Origin: a virus
IMG/VR virus record: IMGVR_UViG_3300047563_000022
Coordinates: 1-35,677 of that record
Direction: 5' to 3' (one strand)
Length of the DNA stretch: 35,677 nucleotides
Shown here: piece by piece, positions 1 to 11,200 of the stretch
Position numbering within the stretch: the stretch's first letter is position 1
How the letters are laid out: each line of letters begins with the position of its first letter
Notes under the pieces: generated by a model
The model's input: only the letters and a program-made list of their open reading frames with translations
Told to the model about the DNA's origin: nothing
Databases searched by the model: none
Program-made: the position numbers and the translations under genes

Positions 1-3000
1 GAATACAGATACGTGGGTATTTTGATTGATGTTATTCAAAGCTTCTTTAAAATACTTATTGCCCTCTTCATCAAAATCTTCATCGTACTCTAAATCCATA
101 CCAGCCAATGTAGATGCCGCTTCAATAGTTTTAGCTCCAGCAAACGTCCTGTCTTCTGTAGTAGGTAATCTATCTATAGTTAATTCAGTGTTATCAGTAA
201 CCAAACTATCGTGTATGACTATACCTTCTTCGACTTCTAATCCATCGGTCTCCACTTGTTCAGGTATAGGTTGGTCGCTTACTTCCTCTGTAGATTGTTC
301 AGTTAATGCTATGTCTTCAATCTCTTGTTTAGCACTATCCATATACTCTTTTAATGCTTGAAGTACTGAGGCACTTTGACCTTGTGTAATTTCTCCAACG
401 TCAATAAAAGAACTAAGTGCATCATAGGTGAATTCTCTTTCACCTAACCTTAATTGGGTTTCATACTCCTTTAAAGCCCTCTGAACAACTGCAGGTAATT
501 GCATTACTAATCCTTCGTATGCTTGCAACGGCTCAATAATAGGAGATTCAACAGGAGGTATTTCCTCCACTTGTTCAGATATAGGATTTTCAACCACTGG
601 TTGTTGTTCTTCTTCTGATGTGCCAGTTTCCTCAAGCGGTTGTTCTTGGTCATCTACAGGTTCATCATCAATTGTTCCGTCTGTAATAATTTCATTGTTC
701 TCCGTAGCTTGTATATCTGCATCTAATTCTCCATACGCTGATTGTAACACATTCAACCTATTTGTCAGCTTTTCAAATTCTCTTGTAAGTTCTGCCTTTT
801 CTTGAGAGATGTTGTTGTACAATTCTTGTTTAGCATAAGTATCTAATAATACAATTTTCTCACTATTCTCTAATGATTGTAATGATGTTCTAAGTTCTCC
901 AAGTCTCGTATTTATTTGTTCAATACGTTCTTGTACTTCTTTCATTTCTTTGGCATATTGATTCTTCAAATTCTTCATTCGAGCCAAATTTAACTTTTTA
1001 GACAATAATTCATTAGCTTGACGTTGCTCTTTAATTGTAGTCTGAGCTTCTATTTGTTGTTTACGTTCTGCTGCTAATTTATCCCACCAACTTTGAGTTG
1101 ATTTAAGAATACGATTCATTGTTCTTGAGTTCTGTAACTCATCTAAATTTTGTGCATTAGCATCAATACGATTGTTTAAATCTTCTAAATTTGTATGTAA
1201 GAACTTTTCCTCTATAGATAGTTCGTGCTTCTTGTTTACATCATTATTGTAATCCTCAAAAGTCTTGTTAGGATTCTTTTTAACCCATTCACTATACCCA
1301 GATGAATTGATAATATTCTCATTAGCTTGGGTAAGTTTAGTGTTTATAGAATCGGATATTGTTCGTAACTTTTTACGAGTATCTCCAATAGCTTTAACTG
1401 TATCATCTGCATTAACTCCAATAGCACCATACTTCTCCAATACATCCTGTGCATTAGCTATATTGGTAGGTGTTGGATTATTTTGAGCATCTGCAAGTAT
1501 TTTATCTTCCTGCTCGATTACAGCCGCTGTACCAAAGTAACGTGTTCTTAGGCGTTGGTATTCTTTTTGCTGATTTAATTGGTTTTGTAAATCTTGGCCA
1601 TAAATTACATCTGTAATACCCGCTTGGTTCTCTTGTAATTCGTTAATCTTATTCTGCCATTTAGCGGCTTGTTTACGCATTAAATGAAGATTGGCTGTTC
1701 TATCAAATATGAAATCTGATATGTGCGTGACCAATGGATCAACTTCTGTATCCTTATCACCGATAGTTCTTGAATCCATTCCATACTTCGTCATCACCTT
1801 TTCGTGTATCTTCTGCAACTCTCCCAATGTTTCTACAGCTTCTTTAGCTTTAATTTGGTATGCTGTATCATTCATATCTTTAGCAAAGCCCATTCTCATA
1901 GCTTCAGTTTGTTCAGGAGTTTTATTATACTGTTCCTGTAATGGGGCTAATTGTGCTTCCAATTCCGTAGTATCGGCACCGGTCTTTTTACCTTCTTCTA
2001 TTTGAGCAGTTAGCTCTTGTATCTTAGGTACCAAATCTTCACGTTCACTTTTAGTGTTATCCAACCCCGCTATTTGACGGTATGATTCTGCAAGGTTATC
2101 TGCAAATCCTAATTGAACAGAGCGTTTAGATTGTAGATGAAATAACTCACTTTTAAGTGCCTCTGCTTGTTCAAAGTTACCCGCTTGTTTAGCTTTTTGA
2201 ATCTTTGTTTGTTTGTCTTGAAATACATCAATGTCTTCCTTTACAGCATCACGTATGTTATTGAAGTAATTCGTATTTCCAAATTTGTTCTTGTTACGAG
2301 ATGTCATTAATTTAAAGTTAGGAATAGGTTCGCCTTTCTCATCCATTTGAGGTGTACCTTTTTCATCTAACTTGTAACCAGTTTGAACTTTATGTATTGG
2401 TATATTAGTAGTAACAACATTAGTAGCAGGGCCTGCTATTGCACCCATTACAAAATTTAATGCTCCTTCACTATCCATTGTTCTATTGAAGTACTTACTT
2501 AATTGCCCAAGTTGTCCTAATATACTATAAATTTTACCTTCTTTACCTTCTTCTATACCTGTACGTTCGGCGAATTGGTTAGTTAATTCTTCTGTACCTT
2601 CTCCAATAGCTTCACGTAAAGCAGCTACTTTACCCTCACCTTTAAATGCCTCTTTTTTGAAGTTGTCTATTGTATAACCGCCTACACGTTTACCCCAATC
2701 TGTAACACTTTCTCCAGCATTTTGAAAAAAGTTCTTCTTAGCGATGTTTTCTATAACTTGTTCTTCGTGGTTAAAAAACGGTATAACACTATACATGTTC
2801 ATACCCGTATTAAGTATAGTGTTTAATTGTACGGTAGTAGATGCTGATTGTGAAGCAATATACTTTGCTTTAGCATCTGCTTCATCAGGACTTAATCCTG
2901 CTGCAAGAGATTTTTGGTATTGTGAATTATAAACTTCCCCAAACACTCTATTTCCTGACATAGCACCTTCTGCATAAGCCAATCCTCCAGCAGTTAATAA

Positions 3001-3660
3001 TTTAGAAACTGTTTGTCCTGCTTTTACTCCACCTGTTAAATATTCTAATGCTTGAGCACCTTTAGTTAGTTTACCTAATAATCCAACTCCTTTGGCTATA
3101 CCCATACCACCAATAGCGAACGATGCCACAGTACTTACTAATCCTTCAGAGTTCTGTAACCACCAACCAAAATCATTTAAGCCCCATGTTTTATCTGTTG
3201 TACGGTATATAGGTAATGCTTCATCTAAAGATTGATTCCAACCTTTAGCTAATTCAGTTAAACCATTACTGTAATCTCTGTCATCTCCCCATTCTGTTAA
3301 TAAAGCTCCAGCGTATCCTACACTTTCAACTAAACCAGTACCAATTTTAGTTGTAGTTCGTACTGCCCAATTACCTAATTTATCCCATGCAGATTGCATG
3401 TTCCCTAACATAATATCGTTTTTTACCGCATTAGTGTTAGGGTTAGTTATACCTAATGAATGGGCATCGTATTGTGGTGCATATTTGGATATATCTACAT
3501 CAGCGTATGCTCCAAGCGTAGATATACTTTGACGTTTTGGTTGTGCATTAGTATAACTTTTAAATGGATCATATCCTTTATTGTTTACTTTAGGTGTAGG
3601 TTTAGGGTCGTCTCCCGGTCCAAATCCTTCGTCGTATATATCAGTTAAATCTTTTGGCAT
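1..3660 (-). CDS. Large internal (cargo-type) virion protein, partial
   Basis: I see a reading frame open for 1220 codons from an ATG at 3660 to the left edge, where it is cut off; the C-terminus is missing. The N-terminus (MPKDLTDIYDEGFGPGDDPK) is acidic and proline-rich. A glycine-rich, partly hydrophobic stretch at about residues 170-230 contains TVASFAIGGMGIAKGVGLLG. Much of the rest is Glu/Gln/Lys-rich and probably coiled coil, and the part near the edge is very acidic (YDEDFDEEGN). The ATG lies 10 bases after the stop of the upstream gene at 3671. Known from the group: crAss-like phages encode very long proteins after the muzzle protein that travel inside the virion and are ejected with the DNA, some carrying a virion RNA polymerase. 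I infer the same class here. No polymerase motif is visible in this part. Confidence 0.72.
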   Translation of the reverse strand, partial: MPKDLTDIYDEGFGPGDDPKPTPKVNNKGYDPFKSYTNAQPKRQSISTLGAYADVDISKYAPQYDAHSLGITNPNTNAVKNDIMLGNMQSAWDKLGNWAVRTTTKIGTGLVESVGYAGALLTEWGDDRDYSNGLTELAKGWNQSLDEALPIYRTTDKTWGLNDFGWWLQNSEGLVSTVASFAIGGMGIAKGVGLLGKLTKGAQALEYLTGGVKAGQTVSKLLTAGGLAYAEGAMSGNRVFGEVYNSQYQKSLAAGLSPDEADAKAKYIASQSASTTVQLNTILNTGMNMYSVIPFFNHEEQVIENIAKKNFFQNAGESVTDWGKRVGGYTIDNFKKEAFKGEGKVAALREAIGEGTEELTNQFAERTGIEEGKEGKIYSILGQLGQLSKYFNRTMDSEGALNFVMGAIAGPATNVVTTNIPIHKVQTGYKLDEKGTPQMDEKGEPIPNFKLMTSRNKNKFGNTNYFNNIRDAVKEDIDVFQDKQTKIQKAKQAGNFEQAEALKSELFHLQSKRSVQLGFADNLAESYRQIAGLDNTKSEREDLVPKIQELTAQIEEGKKTGADTTELEAQLAPLQEQYNKTPEQTEAMRMGFAKDMNDTAYQIKAKEAVETLGELQKIHEKVMTKYGMDSRTIGDKDTEVDPLVTHISDFIFDRTANLHLMRKQAAKWQNKINELQENQAGITDVIYGQDLQNQLNQQKEYQRLRTRYFGTAAVIEQEDKILADAQNNPTPTNIANAQDVLEKYGAIGVNADDTVKAIGDTRKKLRTISDSINTKLTQANENIINSSGYSEWVKKNPNKTFEDYNNDVNKKHELSIEEKFLHTNLEDLNNRIDANAQNLDELQNSRTMNRILKSTQSWWDKLAAERKQQIEAQTTIKEQRQANELLSKKLNLARMKNLKNQYAKEMKEVQERIEQINTRLGELRTSLQSLENSEKIVLLDTYAKQELYNNISQEKAELTREFEKLTNRLNVLQSAYGELDADIQATENNEIITDGTIDDEPVDDQEQPLEETGTSEEEQQPVVENPISEQVEEIPPVESPIIEPLQAYEGLVMQLPAVVQRALKEYETQLRLGEREFTYDALSSFIDVGEITQGQSASVLQALKEYMDSAKQEIEDIALTEQSTEEVSDQPIPEQVETDGLEVEEGIVIHDSLVTDNTELTIDRLPTTEDRTFAGAKTIEAASTLAGMDLEYDEDFDEEGNKYFKEALNNINQNTHVSVF

Positions 3661-3670
3661 AATATCTTAA

Positions 3671-6082
3671 TTAATCAAGTCCTTCAATTGTTGCTCCATT
3701 TTGCATTTGATGTCTTATAAATTCCTTAGCTTCCAAAGAAGTTTCAGGTATGGATGTTATTCTATTGCCATTAGCGTCTCTAATCCTAATAGAAGTTTTA
3801 CCATTACCTCTGGTTTTTTCAACCTTAGCTATAATATTACCGTTACCATCTTTAATAACTACATCAGCAGTATGCTTAGTATCGAAAGCTTGTACTTTAT
3901 CTTGAGGATTAAAATCTCTACCTACTTGAGTCATTGTACGATCATCTCTTCTTTTTCCAACCTTTATTAAATTATCGGATGTTCTCAAAGCAGATGATGA
4001 ACTATAATTTACTTTATATTGTCCTGTTACTTGTTTAGTTTCAGGGTCTATTACAGCAATTATACCTCCTGTATTCTGTTTACCGTTACCCTTAGTTTTA
4101 CCAATGTATTGAAAGTTTCCACCTGCTATAGCCATAGCTACTTTTTCATCTTCTACTGGAGTGCCATTAATGGTTTGAATATTAGTTGTACCGGCAGCCA
4201 TTATTTCTTGTTTAGATTGTTCACTACGTTTTTTAGATTCTAAAACTACTGCTTGCGGTATAGCATAATTAGAATGATTTGCATTAAAATGTGTAATTTT
4301 AGCTGCTTCCAATTGTTTACCTTTACGACCTAAATTAGAAACTATATCATCAATTTTACCAGTTACAGCATTGTCTTGGAAGCTAATATAAGAACCATCT
4401 TTGGTTTGAAAATTTACCCTATTTATACCCCAAGATTTATCTGTACTTACAATTTTAGCATCTTTTAATTTATCTGCTACCTCTTTACGAGTTAAAGTTT
4501 GCCAATTACTATTTAACGGCTTACCATCTGAACCTATGGTTTGGTCGTTACGTGTATAGTTGCTTACAATTATTCTAACTTTATCATTCGGTTTTTCAAG
4601 TAAAACGTTATTGATAGCTTCTTTTTCAGAACTTCTTCTATTATCTGACGTAGTATAACCAAATTGTCCAGTACCTAATACATCATTCTCTAATTTACCT
4701 TGTATCGTTTTTTGATTAGTTCTTTTACGTTGTAATTCTTGCAATGAACCAAGTCTATCTTCATACAAAGCCTGAGATTCTGGTTGATTGTTAGTTTTAA
4801 AATATTGTGTGATTTGAGCATCAGTTAATTTATCAACACTAGTACCTAATGAACGTGCAATAGATTGTTTTTGTGCTGTAAGTTGTGTCTGAGTTTCATT
4901 CAATGCTCTATCTGTATTTTTTACATCAGTTTGGAATTCATCCCAATTTTTGTAATCTCCAGAAGGGTCAGTAATAGTACTTTCAACCACTTCTGTATCT
5001 TCTAACTTCTGTTGTTCACGTTCATAATCTTTTAATTGTTTGGCATATTTAAAAGCTGTAGCAGCTCTAACTTCATCTTTATATAAATCCCCAACCCCAC
5101 TTTCATTAGCTTGTTTAGTTTTACTGTACGCTTTACCAAGTGCATATCCTAATTGATTGGCATATTGTTTTTGTTCTAAATGTTGTTGTCTGTACATACT
5201 TAATGCTTTAGCTGGAGATATACCACTTTTAATAGCCTCCATTAATTGTACCTTATCCTGATTACTTTGTTGAATAACTTTACCTTTGGCATTTGTACCG
5301 GGAATAGTATCAGGTTGTTTTGTGATTGTAGCCAACGCTGTCTTGTCATCCAAACCTCTATTAGCTGCATAAGTTTTTAAATTCAAATCTTGCTCATTAT
5401 GAGCTAACCATTCTTTATCGTTTTGACGTGCATAGTCAAATACTTTTTTAATGTCTTCAGGTTTTATAGATTCCCAACCACGTTCTGATGACCATTTTTG
5501 CCAACCAGTATCCCCACCTTGTTTTACTTCTCCACCATTGGCTGTCATTATGCTTAAATTTTTGCGAATAACTTCATTGACATCTATATTTTTTACAGGA
5601 GTTAAACCTCTAAAACCTCCAATAGCTCTACCTTGTTCATCATACTTTATACCTTTATAACCATCGTCTGCCATTTGCATATAGATAGCTTTTTGTGTAG
5701 GGTCTAATCCAAATTCTTTAGATTCGAGTTGTGTTTGATAATCTTGTTTAGCCTTAACTTGTTCTACTAATGGTTTAATTTTAGTTGCTGTTTGACGAGC
5801 ACGTTGAGCAACTATACCATACAAATCTTCATAGTTTCCAGCTTCTATTCGCTGCTTTAATTCTCTTTGTGTTTGGTCATTTATAGATTTCCATGTCTCC
5901 TCATCTTGTTTTAAGAAAGGAATATTTAACACATTATCAGCCATAGTAGCATCTGCTTGAGAAGCTACATCATACTTTTGTTGAGCGTCATCAAGCATCT
6001 TAGTATATTCCGGTAATGCGGAACCAACATACTGTGGTATGACGGTTGAATTGGATAGTCTGTAACTGTCGTATAATCCCAT
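3671..6082 (-). CDS. Internal (cargo-type) virion protein, 803 aa
   Basis: The 803-residue protein is soluble-looking, with no signal peptide and no membrane segment. It begins MGLYDSYRLSNSTVIPQYVG and is followed by long Gln/Lys/Glu-rich helices (about residues 30-130 and 290-480) typical of elongated coiled coils. The last 150 residues are richer in beta-forming residues and glycine. It lies 14 bases after the 403-residue gene and 10 bases before the giant partial gene, so it is probably co-translated with them. Short MGLYDS-type starts followed by coiled coil are, from memory, found in crAss-like proteins packaged with the DNA; I infer a similar role. No enzyme motif was recognised. The function is uncertain, but the structural assignment by position is fairly safe. 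Confidence 0.7.
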   Translation of the reverse strand: MGLYDSYRLSNSTVIPQYVGSALPEYTKMLDDAQQKYDVASQADATMADNVLNIPFLKQDEETWKSINDQTQRELKQRIEAGNYEDLYGIVAQRARQTATKIKPLVEQVKAKQDYQTQLESKEFGLDPTQKAIYMQMADDGYKGIKYDEQGRAIGGFRGLTPVKNIDVNEVIRKNLSIMTANGGEVKQGGDTGWQKWSSERGWESIKPEDIKKVFDYARQNDKEWLAHNEQDLNLKTYAANRGLDDKTALATITKQPDTIPGTNAKGKVIQQSNQDKVQLMEAIKSGISPAKALSMYRQQHLEQKQYANQLGYALGKAYSKTKQANESGVGDLYKDEVRAATAFKYAKQLKDYEREQQKLEDTEVVESTITDPSGDYKNWDEFQTDVKNTDRALNETQTQLTAQKQSIARSLGTSVDKLTDAQITQYFKTNNQPESQALYEDRLGSLQELQRKRTNQKTIQGKLENDVLGTGQFGYTTSDNRRSSEKEAINNVLLEKPNDKVRIIVSNYTRNDQTIGSDGKPLNSNWQTLTRKEVADKLKDAKIVSTDKSWGINRVNFQTKDGSYISFQDNAVTGKIDDIVSNLGRKGKQLEAAKITHFNANHSNYAIPQAVVLESKKRSEQSKQEIMAAGTTNIQTINGTPVEDEKVAMAIAGGNFQYIGKTKGNGKQNTGGIIAVIDPETKQVTGQYKVNYSSSSALRTSDNLIKVGKRRDDRTMTQVGRDFNPQDKVQAFDTKHTADVVIKDGNGNIIAKVEKTRGNGKTSIRIRDANGNRITSIPETSLEAKEFIRHQMQNGATIEGLD

Positions 6083-6096
6083 GATAATTCGTTGTA

Positions 6097-7308
6097 TTAA
6101 TTAAATAATTTCATCATTCCCCCTGTGGAATATTTCATTGATCCACCATACTTTTTTTGATTAAGTAATAGTTTAGCAGTTTCAGCTTTTTTATCTGAAT
6201 ACTGACTATTCAATACATCAACAATTTTATCTTCTGCCATACCTGCTGATTTCAATGATTGTACATACCTATTAGCAATAGGATCGGCTTGAGCTTCAGC
6301 TAAACTTTTGTAAGCTCTACCTGATACACCATCTGTATTATACATTTTCTGTATTATACCGAACCTTTTTAAGTCTAAGTTGGCTTTTGATTTCTCATTC
6401 TGTATAGCCATATACTTATCCGCAGCATTAGCTACATTCGCTGATTGTTCTCTTTGTTGTGCATTAGTACGTTCTGCAATACCCATTTTGTATTGGTCTA
6501 ATTTAGCATTGTTTTTTGCACTAATTTCAGCATTAGTCATTACTTCTTTATTGCTAATATCTATGTTCTGATTACGTTCTGCTTGGTTTATAGAAGATAA
6601 TTGGTTGAACTTTTGAGCTAAATTATACTGCTTAACAGATTGAGATGTATTTTCATCTAATGTTCTATCTGCATTGGCATTTATACCTCTTATACCACGT
6701 TCTGTACTATATCTATCATTGTCATAGTTTGCACGTTGTAATGTTACAGGTGCGTCGAGATTTGGCGTAGGTACACGAGCTGGGCTTCTTAAAGCATTAA
6801 TAATATTAGAGGCATAAGGAGCTAATTGATTTGCTGTATCTGTAGCACGAGTTCCTACGGCATTCCAATCAATCTTTTTAGGCATAGAATTTTTTGGAGC
6901 CTCTTTAATAAGTGCTACATTGCTTGGAATTTTAACTGTATCTCCTAAATAACTTACTTCATACCTTTTTGGTGCATTATGATTTACAAGAACTGTAGAA
7001 GGTTTTCCATCAATAGATGGGTTACTCCATAGATACGGGTTTGAACTTGTACCTGTTAATTGAAGGTCAGTTGGAAATAGTGATGGTTGTTTATTGCCAT
7101 TGGTTATCGTAACTGCAGGGGTATTTATACTTTTAAAATTCTGTACAATGTTTTTCATATTAGGATAATGCCAACCTGTTTTATCATAGTACGGAGTTGG
7201 TGTATTAGATTGTGGTGTATCTAACGCATCTTTAGGAAGTTTGAACTTCTTTCTTATTGGCATTGTATCTAAAGGGGTGGACAATCCACCATATTCAAAT
7301 TTCTTCAT
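6097..7308 (-). CDS. Internal virion protein with terminal GG motifs, 403 aa
   Basis: The protein opens with MKKFEYGGLSTPLDTMPIRK. The middle (about residues 185-330) is an Asn/Arg/Ala/Gln-rich helical region containing RGIRGINANADRTLDENTSQ and looks like a long coiled coil. The last 19 residues are KKYGGSMKYSTGGMMKLFN, so an aromatic residue-x-x-GG or YGG motif sits at both ends. The same type of motif recurs in the neighbouring 302-residue protein. It lies 10 bases after that gene and 14 before the 803-residue gene. I do not know a precise function. By position between the muzzle-type protein and the giant protein, it is most likely ejected or packaged with the genome. Confidence 0.65.
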   Translation of the reverse strand: MKKFEYGGLSTPLDTMPIRKKFKLPKDALDTPQSNTPTPYYDKTGWHYPNMKNIVQNFKSINTPAVTITNGNKQPSLFPTDLQLTGTSSNPYLWSNPSIDGKPSTVLVNHNAPKRYEVSYLGDTVKIPSNVALIKEAPKNSMPKKIDWNAVGTRATDTANQLAPYASNIINALRSPARVPTPNLDAPVTLQRANYDNDRYSTERGIRGINANADRTLDENTSQSVKQYNLAQKFNQLSSINQAERNQNIDISNKEVMTNAEISAKNNAKLDQYKMGIAERTNAQQREQSANVANAADKYMAIQNEKSKANLDLKRFGIIQKMYNTDGVSGRAYKSLAEAQADPIANRYVQSLKSAGMAEDKIVDVLNSQYSDKKAETAKLLLNQKKYGGSMKYSTGGMMKLFN

Positions 7309-7318
7309 GGTATATAAT

Positions 7319-8227
7319 TTATTGTATTCCCATTGATTGTTTATATCGTTCCTGTAATGTTTTTAACCTATCTTCTTTAGCATTTAGTAACTTAATACTA
7401 TTAGCTCTCTCTGGTGTAAATGGTTTAGCTTCAATTTTACCCTTTGCTTTCATAATAGGTTTATGTAAATCAGCAAACCCTAATTTCTTAGAGAATACAT
7501 AATCATCTTTTACTGTCTCTCCATCCTCAATCTCTGCACCCATTTCTGGAAGTTTTATACCTCCTTGAGCATGTGTATTTCCATTAGCCTCTATACCATC
7601 AGAAGATTGTGGTATAAGATTTCCTCCTACTGCATATTGTTTGTTTAGGTAATTGTTTGATAATTTACCTCCGGTTTCCATATACTGTGCATCATAGTTC
7701 CCTTGATATAATTCGGGATTAGCCATTAACTTAGCACCCATTCTATTTTGTTCTACTACTTGTTGTCCTTGTTTATACTCTCCTTCCATTCTATCATACT
7801 TCTTTTTTTTAGCTGCACCTCCTATCCAACCTGCTGTTGCACCAACAACTCCGCCAATCAAAGCTCCCCACGGCCCAGCTACAGCTCCCATACTTGCTCC
7901 TGAAGCTGCTCCTTTAACTACTGATGAACCTACAGATTTTCTACCACCAAATCTACCTTCTCCAGTATCTACAGCATCTACTATTGATGCGGTTGTATTT
8001 AAAGCAGCTACCCCACCATTCATAGCACCAGTTCCTTTAGCCTGTGTATTAACCTGTGTATCAGTACTTTTAACTTGTGGTTTGGTATCCCATTGCATAC
8101 GTCCATTATTACCACTTAATGCTTGAGCAGTATTTGGATCTAAGTCTCCACCCCAATCATACTTTAAATACTTTTTACGTTTAAAGTTGGTGCTTAGTGC
8201 GTATGGTTGTCCTATTGTAGTATTCAT
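7319..8227 (-). CDS. Internal virion protein with glycine-zipper segment, 302 aa
   Basis: Residues about 106-138 form a glycine-zipper hydrophobic stretch (GAASGASMGAVAGPWGALIG and onward) followed by KKKK, as in proteins that insert into or oligomerise in membranes. GG motifs occur at WGG 25-27, METGG 183-187, YAVGG 198-202 and HAQGG 219-223. The last is followed by a Glu/Asp-rich GEIEDGET-like region and a basic helical C-terminus. The start codon overlaps the stop of the 1243-residue gene (TAATG), indicating coupled translation. I infer an internal protein that could help form a DNA channel through the host envelope. That is by analogy with podovirus ejection proteins, not by recognised homology. 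Confidence 0.62.
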   Translation of the reverse strand: MNTTIGQPYALSTNFKRKKYLKYDWGGDLDPNTAQALSGNNGRMQWDTKPQVKSTDTQVNTQAKGTGAMNGGVAALNTTASIVDAVDTGEGRFGGRKSVGSSVVKGAASGASMGAVAGPWGALIGGVVGATAGWIGGAAKKKKYDRMEGEYKQGQQVVEQNRMGAKLMANPELYQGNYDAQYMETGGKLSNNYLNKQYAVGGNLIPQSSDGIEANGNTHAQGGIKLPEMGAEIEDGETVKDDYVFSKKLGFADLHKPIMKAKGKIEAKPFTPERANSIKLLNAKEDRLKTLQERYKQSMGIQ

Positions 8228-11200
8228 TATCTATCTGATTTAAGTGCCTGAGCGTTTACTGAATGCAAGATAATCTGTTTTCCTGATAAGTTGTCAAATT
8301 CAAACCGTACTGTGAAGTATTTATCCTCTAATAGTTCTTTGTCATACCATGCTTTATTGGTATCTATCTCATTTTGTATAAGTGTGTAGTCATGGAATAT
8401 ATCCATTAAGAATTGTGTTCCTCTATCTTTAAGGATATTCCTTAAATCGTTGAATGACCAAGTACCTTGTGTTTTTCTGCTATTTTCGTATTGTAAATTC
8501 TCGAATACATCTTTTAATGCAATTTTTCCGGTATGTTGTTGAGAGTTCCAAATTGATAGATGTGTAATCGTTTTCCATTCTACTTCAACATCCGAATTAT
8601 CTAAATTACCTTGTATAATTTCTGTAATCCAATTTACACTCTCTAGTAACAAATCACTATCTGATTGAAAGATTATATCTATAAAGAATGGTTTAGGTGT
8701 TTGGTCATAAAATAACCCCGGTAAATTAGAATTATGTTTATAAAATACTTGATTTTTTAATGTCCATAACTGTTCACGAGTATGAAAATACATATCTGGT
8801 ATATAATCATGGAAAAATACCCAGCTTGCTGTTTCTATACTATATGATAATGTGAATGAGGTGCTTGTTTCGCTGTTCGTATTTTTTATTGTGAACATAA
8901 TACGTTTGTATTTCTGATCCCAGCCAATTGTTATACCATTGTTTACAAACGGATTATTATCTGTTATTTTAAGGTACTTACGTAACAATCTGTTTAATCC
9001 TATATTCAAATTCTTTAATTGTTGTGCTTTGTATATGTAAACTTCTCCTTGTTTAGCATCCACAAATACATAACCTGCAGGTGTTCTAACACACGCTAAT
9101 TCGTGTTGTGTACCTGCATACCCTAATTTAGCTGATTGAATTTCTTGCGGTTCAAATTGAAATATGTCTCCAGACCCTAAAGTAATGTTTAATGTACCAC
9201 CTTCTAATTTCGCTTTATCTTGAGTCATAAACAAAGCATTTTCATGGTGTATCATTAACTTATCATCCATACCCTCTAAATGGGTTATATACCCCATATT
9301 TTTCTGACATTCATAATAATCCAATGGTAAAAATGTTCTCCAACTTCTAAACTTAGTTTGACGAGATAGTTTACCTCCTCTATGAATACGGTATGGAAAA
9401 TCGGTAATGTCTTCACGGTATGGGGAGAATATTGAAGTGCTTAACAAATCGTTTAAAGCATTCAAATCTCTTACATATCCGAACTGATTAGGGTCTTGGT
9501 TTCTATCGTAATATTCGGGATATGCCGCTCCATTATCTCCTGCATTTAATACAGTATTTGGATACCATTTGGAATATACATTACCGGGAATCTCATACCT
9601 TAAATGTATATTGCTTATACTTTCACATACAAATCTATGTATTACCTTTTTACCAAATGTGGCATTTTCTCCAAACCCTGCCCAACTATCTCCAGCTTCA
9701 TGTTTACCGTATGTATGGAAGGTATAATCTGATACATAAACATCTCCTCCATAAAATGCTGAACTGTCTGTTAAATCTCTTGCTGCACCTGCAGCTATTA
9801 ATGTTTGTGAATAGAAGTTTAGGTATATAGTATCCTTAATTGATTTTAAGTTTACTAAAAATGTTTCTACAACGTCTGCATATAAATCTGCTTCATCTTG
9901 TGAACCACTGGCGTTATGTGTATACCAACCATTTGATTGTACTGTGATTGGCCATTGTGGGCCTCCTAATTGTGCACCAAAACAAGTCTCACATGCTTTG
10001 TTTATAAATCTACCTACATTTATATTATTGGATAATAGCTGACCACCATTTTTTACACTTCTACATACACTACCTGCATTTGTTCTTGATACGGCTCCGG
10101 GGCCTAATGTAAAATCTACTAAATATATAGTACAAGTATTTCCACTATTATTTCCATTATCACCATCTTGTAACATACTACCATTACGTAATCCTGAGCG
10201 TCTTAATTTAAACTGTGCTGCAATATATGTTGGTTTTATTGAAGGCTTGTTAAGGATATAATCAAAAGCATGGAAACGCATAGTATCTAATCTTAAACTT
10301 AAATCGTTTGAACTATCATAGGATGTTTTATCCTTTGTCTTAACCCAAGAATTCCAGTTAGATCCAGTACTGTGTACATCAAAAGTACCTGATGCAGCTC
10401 CTGCAAAATTGCGTGATGCAGCACCGTGTAGTAGCAAACTTTGCCCGTAATTAGTCATATTGGCAATAGTACGTTTAGCGTATAAAATTTCATAACCATC
10501 AATAACATTAGCATATTTTGTAGGTATAACTATGTTCGTAACCTTTATACCAAGTATATCTAATTTAGTTCTACCATATTCAGGTTCATTTGAATAAAAT
10601 GTAGCTGCACAATATCTCATTGACGGCATTTTGTGATGTCTAACCAATTGGTTACGGTTATTTAAACCGCCTAATGCTGAACTATCAAAATCTGGAGTAT
10701 CAGGATAGTGTTCACCTACATTTTCCCATATACCTGTATCTCCTGAAAATGTAGCAGGATTAACATTTAATATAGTGTCTTCAACCTGAAATACTTTACC
10801 TACAAAACCTCCTATATTAGCTTCATTGGATATAGCGTCATGTGCAGGTAATTTTACATTACCGGGTATTGTAAAACATTTACTTACTCCGCCTTGTTTA
10901 AGTCTATACCGTATATAGACGGCATATACTTCATCGTGCATAAAGCCTTTAATCTCTCCATCCAAATGTTCTTGAGGAGGTGATATTGCATTTAATAACT
11001 GTGACTCGAATTCTACCTTACACATATTCGCATAAGGTTGCATATCATTTATATCTGGTTGTTTTTCTAAATCGGCTATATATAAAGCATCATTTAATTG
11101 ACCCATTGTACCTACTTTGGTGTATATAGCAGGCGGAACAAGTATCTCTTCTAAACTCACTGCCTGACTAAGATTATCTCCCGTGTACACAACTACTGTA

